From the NCBI RefSeq assembly GCF_018812025.1, contig NC_063062.1, forward strand, positions 1,159,754 to 1,223,753: DNA of 64,000 nucleotides. The letters are read 5' to 3'. The notes beneath the pieces were generated by a model, which did not search any database, had not been told where the DNA came from, and saw nothing but the letters and a program-made list of their open reading frames with translations. The position numbers were made by a program, and so were the translations under genes. Positions 1 through 10,477 of the stretch are shown here, in pieces (the stretch's first letter is position 1; the number at the start of each line of letters is the position of its first letter). The DNA is from Megalobrama amblycephala (taxonomy: Eukaryota; Chordata; Actinopteri; Cypriniformes; Xenocyprididae).

Positions 1-251
1 AAGTAATAAAGATGGTTTCGGGGAATGTTTGACCCCTTGAGGATTTCCGTTAATGGGTTGATTAAACTTTAACCTTGTGCTGATAAATATGGACATATTT
101 TAGGCTTAAGCTAAAGCAATAATCAAACGCTCTCCTGTGCTGTCCTCTTTCTGTCGAGAAATCTTGAAGGATGGTTCAAGTTTGAAAAATGATTCATTTG
201 AGTCCATGAGCAGATATCATGTGCTGCAGCTGTAAAATCTCTCTCTCTCTA
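1..251. other. AT-rich unique DNA, no feature seen
   Basis: No open frame, RNA gene or clear repeat is visible. A short CT run (about 239-250) directly precedes the dispersed repeat that follows. Confidence 0.6.
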
Positions 252-545
252 TGAGTTTCTTGTGCTCACCAAGGCTGCATTTATTTAATCAAAAATACAG
301 TAAAATCAGTAATATTGTGAAAAAATATTTCAATTTAAAATAGCTGTTTTCTATGTGAATATATAGTAAAGTATAATTTATTCCTGTGATCAAAGCTGAA
401 TTTTCATTACTCCAGTCTTCAGTGTCACATGATCCTTCAGAAATCATTCTAATATGATGATTTGCTGAAACATTCCTATTATTATCAATGTTGAAAACAG
501 CTTATTTAACAATTTAATGCTTTTAAAAGAACATCTTCATGACAG
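252..545 (-). repeat. Dispersed repeat family A, copy 1
   Basis: The segment carries landmarks that recur in this window in the other orientation: TGCTCACCAAGGCTGCATTT, a run reading tttttactg on the minus strand, and GTGTCACATGATCCTTCAG. Other copies are at about 6470-6845, 9075-9310, 48690-49025 and, partially, 24655-24790 and 26405-26480. I associate this sequence with a high-copy cyprinid interspersed repeat but do not assign a family name. It shows no coding capacity. Confidence 0.8.
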
Positions 546-1339
546 AAACTGAGAATTTAAATCATGATTAGCTTGTAGTTTGGCAAACAAAAATTAGTTT
601 TGTACAATAAAGTAATCCAAAATAGAGATGAACAGCAGGTTGTAACTACAAAATAGACATAAAATGCTGCACAGAGACTCAAATGAGTCACTTTTGTTTT
701 TTGGATCTGGTTCATATATATAAACCATCCAAATGAACCAGTGTGCTGAAATGAATCAGACTCCCCAGTGCTATATATGACAGAGAGAGAGGGAACAGTT
801 TAGGAGAGCGTGTTTGATTATTACTGCAGCTCGACTAACCACTCGGCTGTATCGGCAATATATGAGAAATAAACAATGCAGCATTTTATCCTGCAGCTCG
901 ACTGTTCTGGAAACAGATGAACTACTGTCACACTAATGTAATTCAGTTAGTATCATCAATACTTTTAGTTAGTTTCTCGACATTAATGCACACGTTTAGC
1001 ATGGAGAGACGCATGGGCTGCATACAGATACTGCAGCTGTCAATCGCAGCAGAGGAAGGAACCCTTCAGACACAGATGGCTGTTCTCTTTGAGGAATAAA
1101 GAGACAGAAAGATGATGGATATACAGTCAAACATCATAGTCTCTCTAATATGGAAGCTTATTTCTTCCACAGAATAAAAAAAATACCCTTTTCATCACAA
1201 TTCAGAATTGTCAGTTGTTAACTTGCAATTGCAAAATGCAGACACAATTCTGACAGTAAAGCCATTTTATATATAAACTTGCAATTGTGAGAAAAAGTCA
1301 CAATTATCTTTATTTAGTTTTTATTCTGTTGCGAAAAAA
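546..1339. other. Unique DNA grading into minisatellite, no gene seen
   Basis: AT-rich sequence. The 13-mer CTGCAGCTCGACT occurs twice (823-835 and 891-903). A 60-codon open frame at 917-1099 has no recognisable domain and is treated as chance. From about 1195 degenerate forms of the downstream 21-bp motif (ACAATTCTGACAG, TTGCAATTG) appear, so the array edge is gradual. Confidence 0.55.
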
Positions 1340-2135
1340 GGAATTGTGATGTAAACTTAGAATTCTGAGAAAAAATTTAGAATTGTGAGATATAAACTCC
1401 CAAGACAAAAAGTCAGAATTCCAAAATGTAAACTCAGAATGCCAAGACAAAAAGTTGGAATTCCGAGATGCAAACTCAGAATTCCAAGACAGATAGTCGG
1501 AATTCTGAGATGCAAGCTCAGAATTCCAAGACAAAAGTCAGGATTCCAAGATGTAAACTCAGAATTCTGAGAAGAAAAAAAGAAGAAGTCAGAATTCCAA
1601 GATGAAAACTCAGAATTCCAAGACAAAAAGTCAGAATTCCTAAATGTAAACTCAGAATTCCTAGACAAATAGTCGGAATTCCGAGATGCAAGCTCAGAAT
1701 TCCAAGACAAAAGTCAGGATTCCAAGATGTAAACTCAGAATTCCTAGACAAATAGTCAGAATTCCGAGATGCAAACTCAGAATTCCAAGACAGAAAGTGG
1801 GAATTCCGAGAAGTAAACTCAGAATTCCAAGATGAAAAAAAAAAATCAAAATTCCAAGATGTAAACTCAGAATTCTAAGACAAAATCATAATTCCAAGAC
1901 AAATTGTGAGATGTAAACTCAGAATTCCAAGACAGAAAGTTCCGAGAAGTAAACTCAGAATTCCAAGACAAAAAGTCAGAATTCCTAAATATAAACTCAG
2001 AATTCCAAGACAAATAGTCGGAATTCCAAGATGTAAACTCAGAATTCCAAGACAAAATCATAATTCCAAGACAAAAGTCAGAATTCTGAGATGTAAACTC
2101 AGAATTCTGAGACAAAAAGTCAGAATTGCATGATG
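1340..2135 (+). repeat. 21-bp EcoRI-rich minisatellite, array 1
   Basis: About 37 units of 21 bp alternate between two variants: GAATTCCAAGATGTAAACTC followed by A, and GAATTCCAAGACAAAAAGTC followed by A. The working unit is therefore a 42-bp dimer. Most units start with GAATTC, so the array is dense in EcoRI sites. Because 21 is a multiple of three, several frames stay open on both strands (peptides such as SWNSEFTSRNSDFL on the minus strand). This is a consequence of periodicity, not evidence of a protein. Several interruptions, such as a run of A near 1835 and GAAGAAAAAAAGAAGAAG near 1570, show decay. Confidence 0.92.
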
Positions 2136-2213
2136 TAAACAAACGTAAAATAAATAGTGTAAAAAATGTCAAAATTACCTTTTTAATTATGTATTCCGTA
2201 CTGGAAAAAAACT
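2136..2213 (+). repeat. Tail module following minisatellite (copy 1)
   Basis: The text AATTACCTTTTTAATTATGT then ATTCCGTACTGG closes the array. The same tail follows the arrays near 5190-5225 and 5660-5700. It marks the 3' edge of a repeated module (unique block, then minisatellite, then tail). Confidence 0.75.
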
Positions 2214-3299
2214 TCCATATTCTGATGCTTCATTTTGAGCGCATTTAAGCATGCTAAAACAAACAGGTGAGGTCAGCAGGTGAAGAATTAACTGATATTA
2301 AGATGTCAAATGTGCTCAAATAGAATAAGTGAAACTCTTTCAACTGCTCTTATGCTGTTAATAGAGCTTAACTTGTATTGAACCAGGAGCACTGTTTTAA
2401 AAGGGTAACTTAACTTAATAACTTACTTAAACCTTTGTGAATTTCTAATGACAGAATCAACAGCTCAATTATGTGTTTGGATGTGTATATCTGGCAGAAC
2501 CGGAGCAGGTTGCCAGGCAAAGTTTGATGAGTTTTAAGCTATTTTCAGCATGATATCTAATTCCGTTTGCTATCAGGAATAAAAAAAAAAAAAAAACTCT
2601 TTTTCCTTGCACCTTTGACGCACTGAATATCTGAATTATGCATGTGTCAACCTGGCAACCTTCACTGATGAGAACTAATGCCATTATAGGAGAACTAGAC
2701 GCGGACAGAGGAGAGAGAGTTTAATTGAATTTTTTAATGAGTCCACACTTTAAGTCACTCTGCCAGCCTGCCTCAAACACGATAACGTTTCCTAATAAAG
2801 AAAATCAAAGTTGGGCTTCCCTCCTAATGAGATTGAAGGTCTGGCAACCTCATTTAATGTGTTACAGAGGAAAGAACAAATATTTGACGGGAAAATGGAT
2901 GGGGGGAAGGAAACAACAACAAAATAGGGAGGAGGAAGAATAAAATAGCTTTGGAGCCATTAAGCTCTGTGGTGCTGATCCAAATGGGTCTGGTATAATG
3001 CAATGCCTTTACTGTTTCTGCTAATAGTTTAAAACTATGCATCAATTTTGCATTATATGCATCAATATAACAATAAATAGATACATAAAAAAAAAATTAC
3101 CTTCACATTTATACTAAATTATTTTAATGTGAATATTTTTTTCTGTCTTGTTGACAAAGGCTATTTCATTAACTCTGAGATTAAAAGAAATAAATATTGA
3201 CCCTATTTAAAACTTTTTAGAAGTTTAAATGTTTCTTGATTGTAAAATCATTGCACACATATCTGAATATTCAATTCATCAGACAGCCATAGCAGATCG
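2214..3299. other. AT-rich unique DNA, no feature seen
   Basis: Contains a poly-A run near 2580-2596 and short chance frames on both strands (2469-2684 minus, 2725-2943 plus, 2854-3045 minus) without recognisable domains. No splice-bounded coding signal was found. Confidence 0.55.
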
Positions 3300-3870
3300 G
3301 ATTCAATCGTGAGATTTTAGAAAGCTCTTAAAGACCGAGACCTGTGCGATTCTGATTGAACCCGACAAAGTCTAAGGCAGACTGAGAAAAATAATCAATG
3401 TTGCGTCTGAAAGGACAAAAGCCCCATCAAACGAGATGACTTTCCTTTTGTCACAGAGTAAAACACTCGGCAAGAAAACAGAGACGCACGGCCACGCTCT
3501 CAGAGCTTTGTCCAGTGAGTGAGAATCAAAGGAAACGTGTGCGGCGAATCTGATTTGAAGATACGGTCACGGAATGACAAAAGCCTTTGTGGCTATTGAC
3601 AGAATGTGGCGGGTGATCTCGGAAACGTGACAGGGGCCCGCGACGGCACGATCACTTGATTAAGCCAGCGTATTTACCCGTCAAGCATGATGTCAATCAC
3701 GGGCCGCTCTCATCCGCGCCGCTGCTCTGTCGTCTTACGGTTAATGACAGGATGATGAAAGCGCCGAGCCGGTTTGAATGACACTCTCAGTTACGGGCCG
3801 GGCTTTAATCTTTGGCTAAACCTGGCCTTTTGCCGCTTTGGGATGAAGCTCCTCTGTATCTTCCTTTGAA
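3300..3870. promoter_or_regulatory. Candidate conserved non-coding element
   Basis: This block is clearly GC-richer and less repetitive than its surroundings, retains CpGs (for example GGGGCCCGCGACGGCACG near 3632), and has no long open frame. It carries homeodomain-like TTAATGACAG and TGATTAAGCC sites. In fish gene deserts such blocks are often conserved enhancers. Only composition supports this here, so the call is an inference. Confidence 0.3.
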
Positions 3871-3883
3871 GAATGACACCAGG

Positions 3884-3987
3884 CCGCCTGATCCTGTGGG
3901 AAACCTTTAATATACCTGGTAAGGATTCGGGAAGAATGGAGCTATGTTTCTCTAAACCGCTTTATCAAATCATTGCTCACTGCTCGC

Positions 3988-4031
<44 letters not shown>

Positions 4032-4140
4032 TCAGGATTATTATTGTTAGCTAAAACTAAAACCACACTAAAACTTCATGTAGCTTTAGTTACATTAATT
4101 ACTTATACGTTATTGCATAGTTAAAGGGATAAAAATCAAA
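3884..4140 (+). repeat. Repeated module R1 (upstream block of array 2)
   Basis: The block starts at GATCCTGTGGGAAACCTTTA, runs through GAATGGAGCTATG and CTTTATCAAATCATTG, a TTTC tract and CAGGATTATTAT, and ends at GTTATTGCATAGTTAAAGGG. It recurs at 5236-5460 and 5704-5902 in the same order and orientation. The three copies are about 1.35 kb and 0.47 kb apart, so a unit consisting of this block plus minisatellite plus tail was tandemly duplicated. Confidence 0.85.
3986..4034 (+). repeat. (TTTC)n microsatellite
   Basis: Twelve or so TTTC tetranucleotides lie inside module R1. The matching position in R2 (about 5327-5348) has about five, and R3 has only a remnant, so this locus differs in length between the duplicates. 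Confidence 0.9.
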
Positions 4141-5150
4141 GTTCCGGGATGTAAACTCAGAATTCCAAGACAAAAAGTCAGAATTCCAAGATATAAATGC
4201 AGAATTCCAAGACAAAAAGTTGGAATTCCAAGATGCAAACTCAGAATTCCAGGACAAAAAGTCAGAATTCCAAGATGCAAACTCAGAATACCAAGATGCA
4301 AACTCAGAATTCCAGGACAAAAAGTCAGAATTCCAAGATGCAAACTCAGAATTCCAGGACAAAAAGTCAGAATTCCAAGATGCAAACTCAGAATTCCAGG
4401 ACAAAAAGTCAGAATTCCAAGATATAAATGCAGAATTCCAAGACAAAAAGTTGGAATTCCAAGATGCAAACTCAGAATTCCAAGACAAAAAGTCAGAAAT
4501 CCAAGATATAAATGCAGAATTCCAAGACAAAAAGTTGGAATTCCAAGATGCAAACTCAGAATTCCAAGGAAAAAAAGTCAGAATTCCAAGATATAAACGC
4601 AGAATTCCAAGACACAAAGTTGGAATTCCAAGATGCAAACTCAGAATTCCAGGACAAAAAGTCAGAATTCCAAGATATAAATGCAGAATTCCAAGACAAA
4701 AAGTTGGAATTCCAAGATGCAAACTCAGAATTCCAAGACAAAAAGTCAGAAATCCAAGATATAAATGCAGAATTCCAAGACAAAAAGTTGGAATTCCAAG
4801 ATGCAAACTCAGAATACCAAGATGCAAACTCAGAATTCCAGGACAAAAAGTCAGAATTCCAAGATGCAAACTCAGAATACCAAGATGCAAACTCAGAATT
4901 CCAGGACAAAAAGTCAGAATTCCAAGATGCAAACTCAGAATTCCAAGGAAAAAAAGTCAGAATTCCAAGATATAAACGCAGAATTCCAAGACAAAGTTGG
5001 AATTCCAAGATGCAAACTCAGAATTCTAAGACAAAAAGTCAGAATTCTGAGATGTACACTCAGAATTTCAATTAAAAAAAGTCAAAATTCCAAGATGTAA
5101 ACACAGAATTCTGAGACAAAAATTCAGAACTGCGAGATGTAAACAAACAT
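4139..5150 (+). repeat. 21-bp EcoRI-rich minisatellite, array 2
   Basis: About 48 units of 21 bp. The two main variants are GAATTCCAAGATGCAAACTC+A and GAATTCCAGGACAAAAAGTC+A, with a third carrying GATATAAATGCA. A larger repeat is visible: the unusual AGTCAGAAATCCAAGATATA occurs at 4491 and again at 4744, an offset of 253 bp (12 units plus one base). The units are very similar to each other in the centre and diverge after about 5020, as expected for unequal exchange. Long open frames on both strands (for example 4220-4975 plus and 4099-4932 minus) result from the multiple-of-three period. Confidence 0.93.
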
Positions 5151-5235
5151 GTAATAAAAAGTCTGAAAAGTGGAAAAAAAATGTCACAATTACCTTTTTA
5201 TTTATGTATTCTGTACTGGCAAAAAGCTGTGAAAC

Positions 5236-5460
5236 TATGGGAAACCTTTAATATACTTGGAAAGGAATCAGGAAGAATGGAGCTGTGTCTCTCTATACCG
5301 CTTTATCAAATCATTCCTCGGTAATCTTTCTTTCTTTCTTTCTTTCTGACTGTCAGGATTATTATCATTAACTAAAACTAAAACCACCTTAAAACTTAAT
5401 GTAGCTTTAGTTGCATAAATTGCATATATGTTATTGCGTAGTCAAAGGGATAAAAAGTCA
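5236..5460 (+). repeat. Repeated module R2
   Basis: Second copy of the block described at 3884-4140, preceded by the tail module (5151-5235, with ACAATTACCTTTTTATTTAT and TGTATTCTGTACTGG). It differs by scattered substitutions and a shorter TTTC tract. Confidence 0.85.
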
Positions 5461-5650
5461 GAGTTCCGAGATGTAAACTCAGAATTTCAAGGCAAAAATT
5501 CAGAATTGCGAAATGTAAACTCAGAATTCCAAGACAAAAAGTCAGAATTCCTAGATGTAAACTTAGAATTCCAAGAAACAAGTCAGAATTCCGAGATATT
5601 AACTCAGAATTCTGTGACAAAAAACCAGAATTGTGAGATGTTAACGAAGT
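5456..5650 (+). repeat. 21-bp minisatellite, array 3 (short)
   Basis: About nine diverged units (GATGTAAACTCAGAATTTCA and similar) follow module R2, then the tail at 5651-5702. It looks like an unexpanded version of arrays 1 and 2. Confidence 0.85.
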
Positions 5651-5703
5651 ATGAATTACCACAATTACCTTTCTAATTATGTATTCCGTACTGGAAAAAA
5701 GCT

Positions 5704-5902
5704 GTGATCCTGTGGGAAACCTTTAATTTACCTGGAAAGGATTCAGGAAGAATGGAGCGGTGTCTCTCTATACTGCTTTATCAAATCAATGCTCACTGAT
5801 CTTTCTGTTTTTCAGGATTATTATCTTTAACTAAAACCACACTAAAATGTAGCTTTAGTTTCATAAATTGCAAATCCGTTATTGCATAGCTAAAGGGTCT
5901 AC
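5704..5902 (+). repeat. Repeated module R3
   Basis: Third copy of the module (GATCCTGTGGGAAACCTTTA to GTTATTGCATAGCTAAAGGG). Here no minisatellite follows the block; unique sequence starts directly. Confidence 0.85.
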
Positions 5903-6469
5903 AACCCAACAGAGAACGTAAGTGAAATGAGCGGCTCTTCATGGTGCTGTGAGGTCAGCAGTAAATCCCTCCGTTGAAGAAGCAGGTTTTTGAAGAAGCA
6001 GCCAGGCTGAAACGGCAGAGCATGTTTCTTGAGCGCTTGTTTGCACAGCAGAAATGCATTAATGTTTCATGGCTGTTCTCGGCATCAAAGCGCTCCCTCC
6101 AGGAGTCCGTTTGACTGCAGATGTATCGATTAAAAAGATTAACCATTACTGAATTCCTCAAAGATGCAATAGCCTAACTCTCCACATCCATTTCCTCATA
6201 CAAAACCAGCCAAACGCAACCAGAGCTGTCTGTCTGTCTGTCTATCTATGAAAGTCATATGGGTTTGGAGAGAGGTTTGGGTGGGAGCTTGTCTTCCAAT
6301 TTTTAAGATCACAGCCATGAATCATGATTTACTTGCTTGACACTTCATGCATACTTAATTTAAAGTGTGTTAAAAGTGAATGTAATCAGCTTTAGAAGTG
6401 CACTACACTATACGCTATTCAGCAAGGATGCAGTAAATTGATTAAATTGCATTAAATTGAAGTGAAAGT
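5903..6469. other. Unique DNA, no gene seen
   Basis: Contains a short TCTG/TCTA tetranucleotide tract (about 6226-6249). The minus-strand frame at 5955-6161 (68 codons) has no recognisable domain. Confidence 0.55.
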
Positions 6470-6845
6470 AAAAACATTTATGTTATAAATATTACAAAAT
6501 ATTTATATTTCAATGCTGTTCTTTTGAACTTTCTATTTATCATAGAATCCTGAAATAAAAATGAATCAGTTTCCACAAAAATACAAAGCGTACAACTGTT
6601 TTCCACATTGTAAATAAACAGAAATGTTTCTTGAGCAGCAAATCATCATATTAGAATGATTTCTGAAGGATCATGTGACACTGAAGACTGGAATAATGAT
6701 GCTTTGACCACAGAAATAAATTACAGTTTACAATATATTGACATAGAAAACAGCTATTTTAAATTGTAATAATATTTCACATTTTTACTGTATTTTTGAT
6801 CAAATAAATGATCATTTGAAATTGGTGAGCAGAAGAGACTATTTC
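6470..6845 (+). repeat. Dispersed repeat family A, copy 2
   Basis: Long copy in the plus orientation: CTGTTCTTTTGAACTTTCTA, CATAGAATCCTGAAATAAAA, ATGTTTCTTGAGCAGCAAAT, GGATCATGTGACACTGAAGA and TTTTTACTGTATTTTTGATC appear in that order. The 48690-49025 copy matches the same order, which defines the fuller family consensus in this window. Confidence 0.85.
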
Positions 6846-7814
6846 AATTTTGTATGAGCTCAAAGCAAAAGACATGCGAGGTATAAAAGTCAAATTTTGA
6901 TTTCACAGGGTCTTTAGCTGAATTTGAGAACACTGTGAACAATTAACCAAGAGCTGAAAGATGCATGCTGTGTGTAATAACTGCACCTGCTCATTGCACA
7001 TTTCTCCATCTCTAAAAAGACTCCCTGGAGTTTATTCTGACATATTCTTTCTAAAATTATCATTACAAATCATGTTCTTTTCAGGAGCTCTCTGACGGTG
7101 CATATTCCACTTTTAGCAGTGCTGGCCATCTTCCCCATCTGACCCATCTGAATTCTGCAGCACGGGTGCATTTCAGTTTGAGACCCAATTAAAGGAAAGA
7201 GCGGCCCAGTTTTCTGCAGCCAGCATATATCATCTCCTGTCAGATAAGCCCTTCTGCAGTGGAAGCCAGAGAACCATCCAGTCCAACACAGATCTGTCAG
7301 GAAATAACGTTTCTTCAATCTAAAGGCTCATCATAAATCCAGCAAACAAGCAGAAGTGTTGCAGCATGTGTGTGTCTGAGTCTTGAAGATGGCGGCCTGA
7401 CAGAAGCTCAATGCTCCAGTTCCCTGTTTCCTCTGCGTGTTTTCATGTTTGGGTGGTAAAAATACAACAGCTCTCATAGAGAAGTCAAACACTTCACACT
7501 AACAACGTGCCATGAGGTAAGCTTCACTATTTCTGTTGCTCATACATAGTATCACTAACACTAATTAGTAAAGAGTACTGTATGTGTCGTCCTGTTTCAA
7601 ACATGATTCCTCAAATCGTGTACCAAACTACTTTTTTAGTACCTTGGAGTACCACGTATATGAACATGATAGTTACTTGATGATGATGATGATAATGATG
7701 ATGATAAAAACACATGAAAAAACTTGTCTGTGCATTAGTGGTGTGGATTATTTAGTGACTAAATATCATTATTGCGGTAGGAGACGACAAAATGACTTTA
7801 TGAGGAAGTCATTG
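6846..7814. other. Unique DNA, no gene seen
   Basis: Contains a short (GAT)n tract (about 7680-7706). Chance frames at 7070-7318 minus and 7584-7850 plus show no domain or splice context. Confidence 0.5.
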
Positions 7815-7900
7815 AATCATTCATTCAGACGATTCATTCAAAAACACTGATTTGTTTAGGAATGAAACAATGGACTGCCCTTATGAGTGAACTGAATGAT
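7815..7900 (+). repeat. Dispersed single copy of the 76-bp satellite motif
   Basis: CATTGAATCATTCATTCAGA and CATTCAAAAACACTGATTTG resemble the 76-bp unit of the 51.5-53.7 kb array. Similar text resumes after the TTAA-flanked element (8877-8990), suggesting that element inserted into a pre-existing motif copy. Confidence 0.6.
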
Positions 7901-7902
7901 GT

Positions 7903-8865
7903 TTAAAGGTGCCCTAGATTCAAAAATTGAATTTACCTCGGCATAGTTGAATAACAAGAGTTCAGTACATGGAAAAGACATACACTGAGTTTCAAACTCC
8001 ATTGCTTTCTCTTTCTTATGTAAATCTCATTTGTTTAAAAGACTTCCGGAAAACACGCGGATCTCAACATAACACCGACTGTTACGTAACAGTCGGGGTG
8101 TACGCCCCAATATTTGCATATGCCAGCCCATGTTCCCAACATTATGAAAGGCATTAGACAAGGGCAGCCAGTAACGTCTGTGAATCAACAGGTGAATCAA
8201 CAGACTAGGTAAGCAAGAACAACAGCGAAAAATGGCAGATGGAGCAATAATAACTGACATGATCCATGATAGCATGATATTTTTAGTGATATTTGTAAAT
8301 TGTCTTTCTAAATGTTTCGTTAACATGTTGCTAATGTACTGTTAAATGTGGTTAAAGTTACCATCGTTTCTTACTGAATTCACAGAGACAAGAGAGTCGT
8401 CGCTATTTTCATTTTTAAACACTTGCAGTCTGTATAATTCATAAACACAACTTCATTCTTTATAAATCTCTCCAACAGTGTAGCATTAGCTGTTAGCCAC
8501 GGAGCACAGCCTCAAACTCATAGAGAATCAATATAAACATCAAAATAAATACTTTACTCACATAATTCGAAGCATGCATGACGAACATCTTGTAAAGATC
8601 CATTTGAGGGTTATATTAGCTGTGTGAACTTTGTAAATGTGCTGTAATATAATCGAGAGCTGGTGTGGCAGGGAGCACGTGAATTAAAGGGGCGGCGCGC
8701 TGAAAAAATCAGTGCATAGTTAATGATGCCCCAAAATAGGCAGATTAAAAAAATTAATAAAAAAAAATCTATGGGGTATTTTGAGCTGAAACTTCACAGA
8801 CACATTCAGGGGACACCTTAGACTTATATTACATCTTGTGAAAAAGCATTCTTGGGCACCTTTAA
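7903..8865. mobile_element. Non-autonomous TTAA-flanked DNA transposon
   Basis: A 955-bp segment begins AGGTGCCCTAGA (7907) and ends TTGGGCACCT (8861), so the termini are inverted (AGGTGCCC). Both sides are flanked by TTAA (7903-7906 and 8862-8865). TTAA target duplication is typical of piggyBac and Kolobok superfamilies, and I cannot choose between them. No transposase frame is present; the largest internal frame (99 codons, minus, 8027-8326) is unremarkable. The element contains the perfect inverted pair GACTGTTACGTAACAGTC at about 8075-8095. A second element of similar end design lies at 39999-40680. Confidence 0.72.
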
Positions 8866-8876
8866 AAGAACTGGTT

Positions 8877-9074
8877 GAGTGAATGATTCAAACATACTGA
8901 TTCATTTAAAAACTACATGTGTTTGTCATAATGAGTGAGTGAGTGAGTCATTGAATCATTCATTGAACCAATTCATTCAAAAACACTAAATAATACATAA
9001 ATATGTACACACACACAGTCACAGACAACACACTACTGTAAAGAAGTTGGTGACCATTATATATATATACATTT
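8877..9074 (+). repeat. 76-bp-motif remnant plus short TA tract
   Basis: GAGTGAGTGAGTCATTGAAT and CCAATTCATTCAAAAACACT match the satellite motif expanded at 51.5-53.7 kb. A short TA run lies at about 9059-9070. Confidence 0.55.
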
Positions 9075-9310
9075 ACATTGATGGTAATCAGAAATGTTTC
9101 TTGATCGGCAAATCAAAATGATTTCTGAAGGATCATGTGACACTGAAGACTGGAGTAATGGTGCTGAAAATTCACGTTTGACCACAGAAATAAATTACAT
9201 TTTAAAATATATTCAACTGGAAAACAGTTATTTTAATTGCTAAAAATATTTCACAATTTTTACTGTATTTTTGACCAAATAAATGCAGTCTTGGAGAGCA
9301 GAAGAGCTCT
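9075..9310 (+). repeat. Dispersed repeat family A, copy 3
   Basis: Contains ATGTTTCTTGATCGGCAAAT, GGATCATGTGACACTGAAGA and TTTTTACTGTATTTTTGACC, then AATGCAGTCTTGGAGAGCAG. It is a shortened plus-strand copy. Confidence 0.82.
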
Positions 9311-10378
9311 TTTTTTCAGACATATTACACATAAAGCAGGGAAGTCTCTCTCTCTCTGTTATCTGTACATTAACACCCACTACACTAAGCTCTTTTGTAG
9401 CTCCACCAACATTCATTTCAGTTTTTATTTGATAAACCGTCTGTGATAGACTGTCATTGTGCTGCTACAGAAATAGCTAGATGTGTGATGTGAAGAACAG
9501 ACAAGGCAGACATTTGTCCCACATGATGCAGCTGTGTTAAGTACTCCTTAAACGATACATCACATCTTGATTTAACTACGTGTGTGTGTGAGATGGCCAA
9601 CAAAAAAGCCACCGCAGCACTTAGTGCTGGTTAATAAGGCTGCATTACATAAAGCATCAGCAGCGTTTGACAACATGTCGCATTATGCAGAAACGAGTCT
9701 GTCTGAATAACTACAATTCACATCGCAAACAAAAGCCACCAGAAAAATGAGACACAATGCCGAGGAAATGTCCTCCACCGAGACGAGACGTTTCTCTGGG
9801 GCGGCAGCAGTAATTGCCTTGATGCCTTCAGACAGATGCTGGCACACAAACTTTTCTGAAATGCGTCTGCTGTACCGCTGTGCACACCAGCATGAAGTAT
9901 TATGTACATTGATAATGTGGTTTTCTCTGTCTGAACAAACAATCTTTTGGGGCTCATCTCAAATCTCTGTAATAGCCTGCCTTCGTTTCAAGGGATGTAA
10001 ACAGACGCCGATAGCTTCTGGCACTCCATGGCCCTTATTCTGATCTCTGATGTCAACCAGAGTATGGTAATTGCATTTCTATTCTCATTCTGATTCTTAA
10101 CATCGTAATTCATCACAGAAACACTTAGTAACTTTGCTTTATATTTCTGTCATGGTTGAACAAAGGATCATCAAACACTGTTGTGGAACTACTTTCACCT
10201 CCCTTTTCTCAGAGATATCTCACTTTCACAGTTATTAAGAAAGAATCGAGCCCCAGAAATGTTCCGGTGACCCTGAGCTGGATTATCTGCTGGAAGTGGC
10301 CTGTAATATTTCCACTGAAACCACATTCACTCCGGATCAGACCGCCGATAATGACTTTAGAGCGAAAGATGTGCTTAC
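9311..10378. other. Unique DNA with a low-repeat block
   Basis: No gene recognised. The 9720-10045 part is GC-richer and open on both strands for 79-98 codons (9718-9957 minus, 9747-10043 plus), but the peptides match no family I know. A conserved non-coding element is as likely as anything else. Confidence 0.4.
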
Positions 10379-10429
10379 CTGCTGAATGTGTGTCAGGTAG
10401 ACGGTGACAATGATGTCCACAGCGGAGGG
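10379..10429 (-). other. Candidate coding exon end with splice donor
   Basis: Read on the minus strand, 17 codons give PSAVDIIVTVYLTHIQQ and end exactly at CAG followed by GTAAGC (10373-10378), a good splice donor. Most third positions are G or C, unlike the surrounding AT-rich DNA. Upstream (10430-10460) lies a strong pyrimidine tract (TTTTTTTGTCTCTCTTTCTC) but no AG acceptor before the coding stretch, so the exon start is not explained. The protein is not recognised. A second frame is also open here. This could be a decayed or chance exon. Confidence 0.25.
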
Positions 10430-10477
10430 CAGATGGGAGAAAGAGAGACAAAAAAACAATTAGAATTAAATTCACAC

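Noticed and set aside
4099..5075. Long open frames on both strands across the 21-bp arrays, with repeating peptides such as SEFQDANSEFQDKK
   Set aside because: The period of 21 is a multiple of three, so frames stay open automatically on both strands. There are no flanking start or splice features, no single preferred frame, and units are interrupted by frame-shifting indels such as the extra A near 4570.
9718..10043. Overlapping 79- and 98-codon frames on opposite strands
   Set aside because: Both strands are open over the same region, neither peptide is recognised, and there are no splice or start signals.
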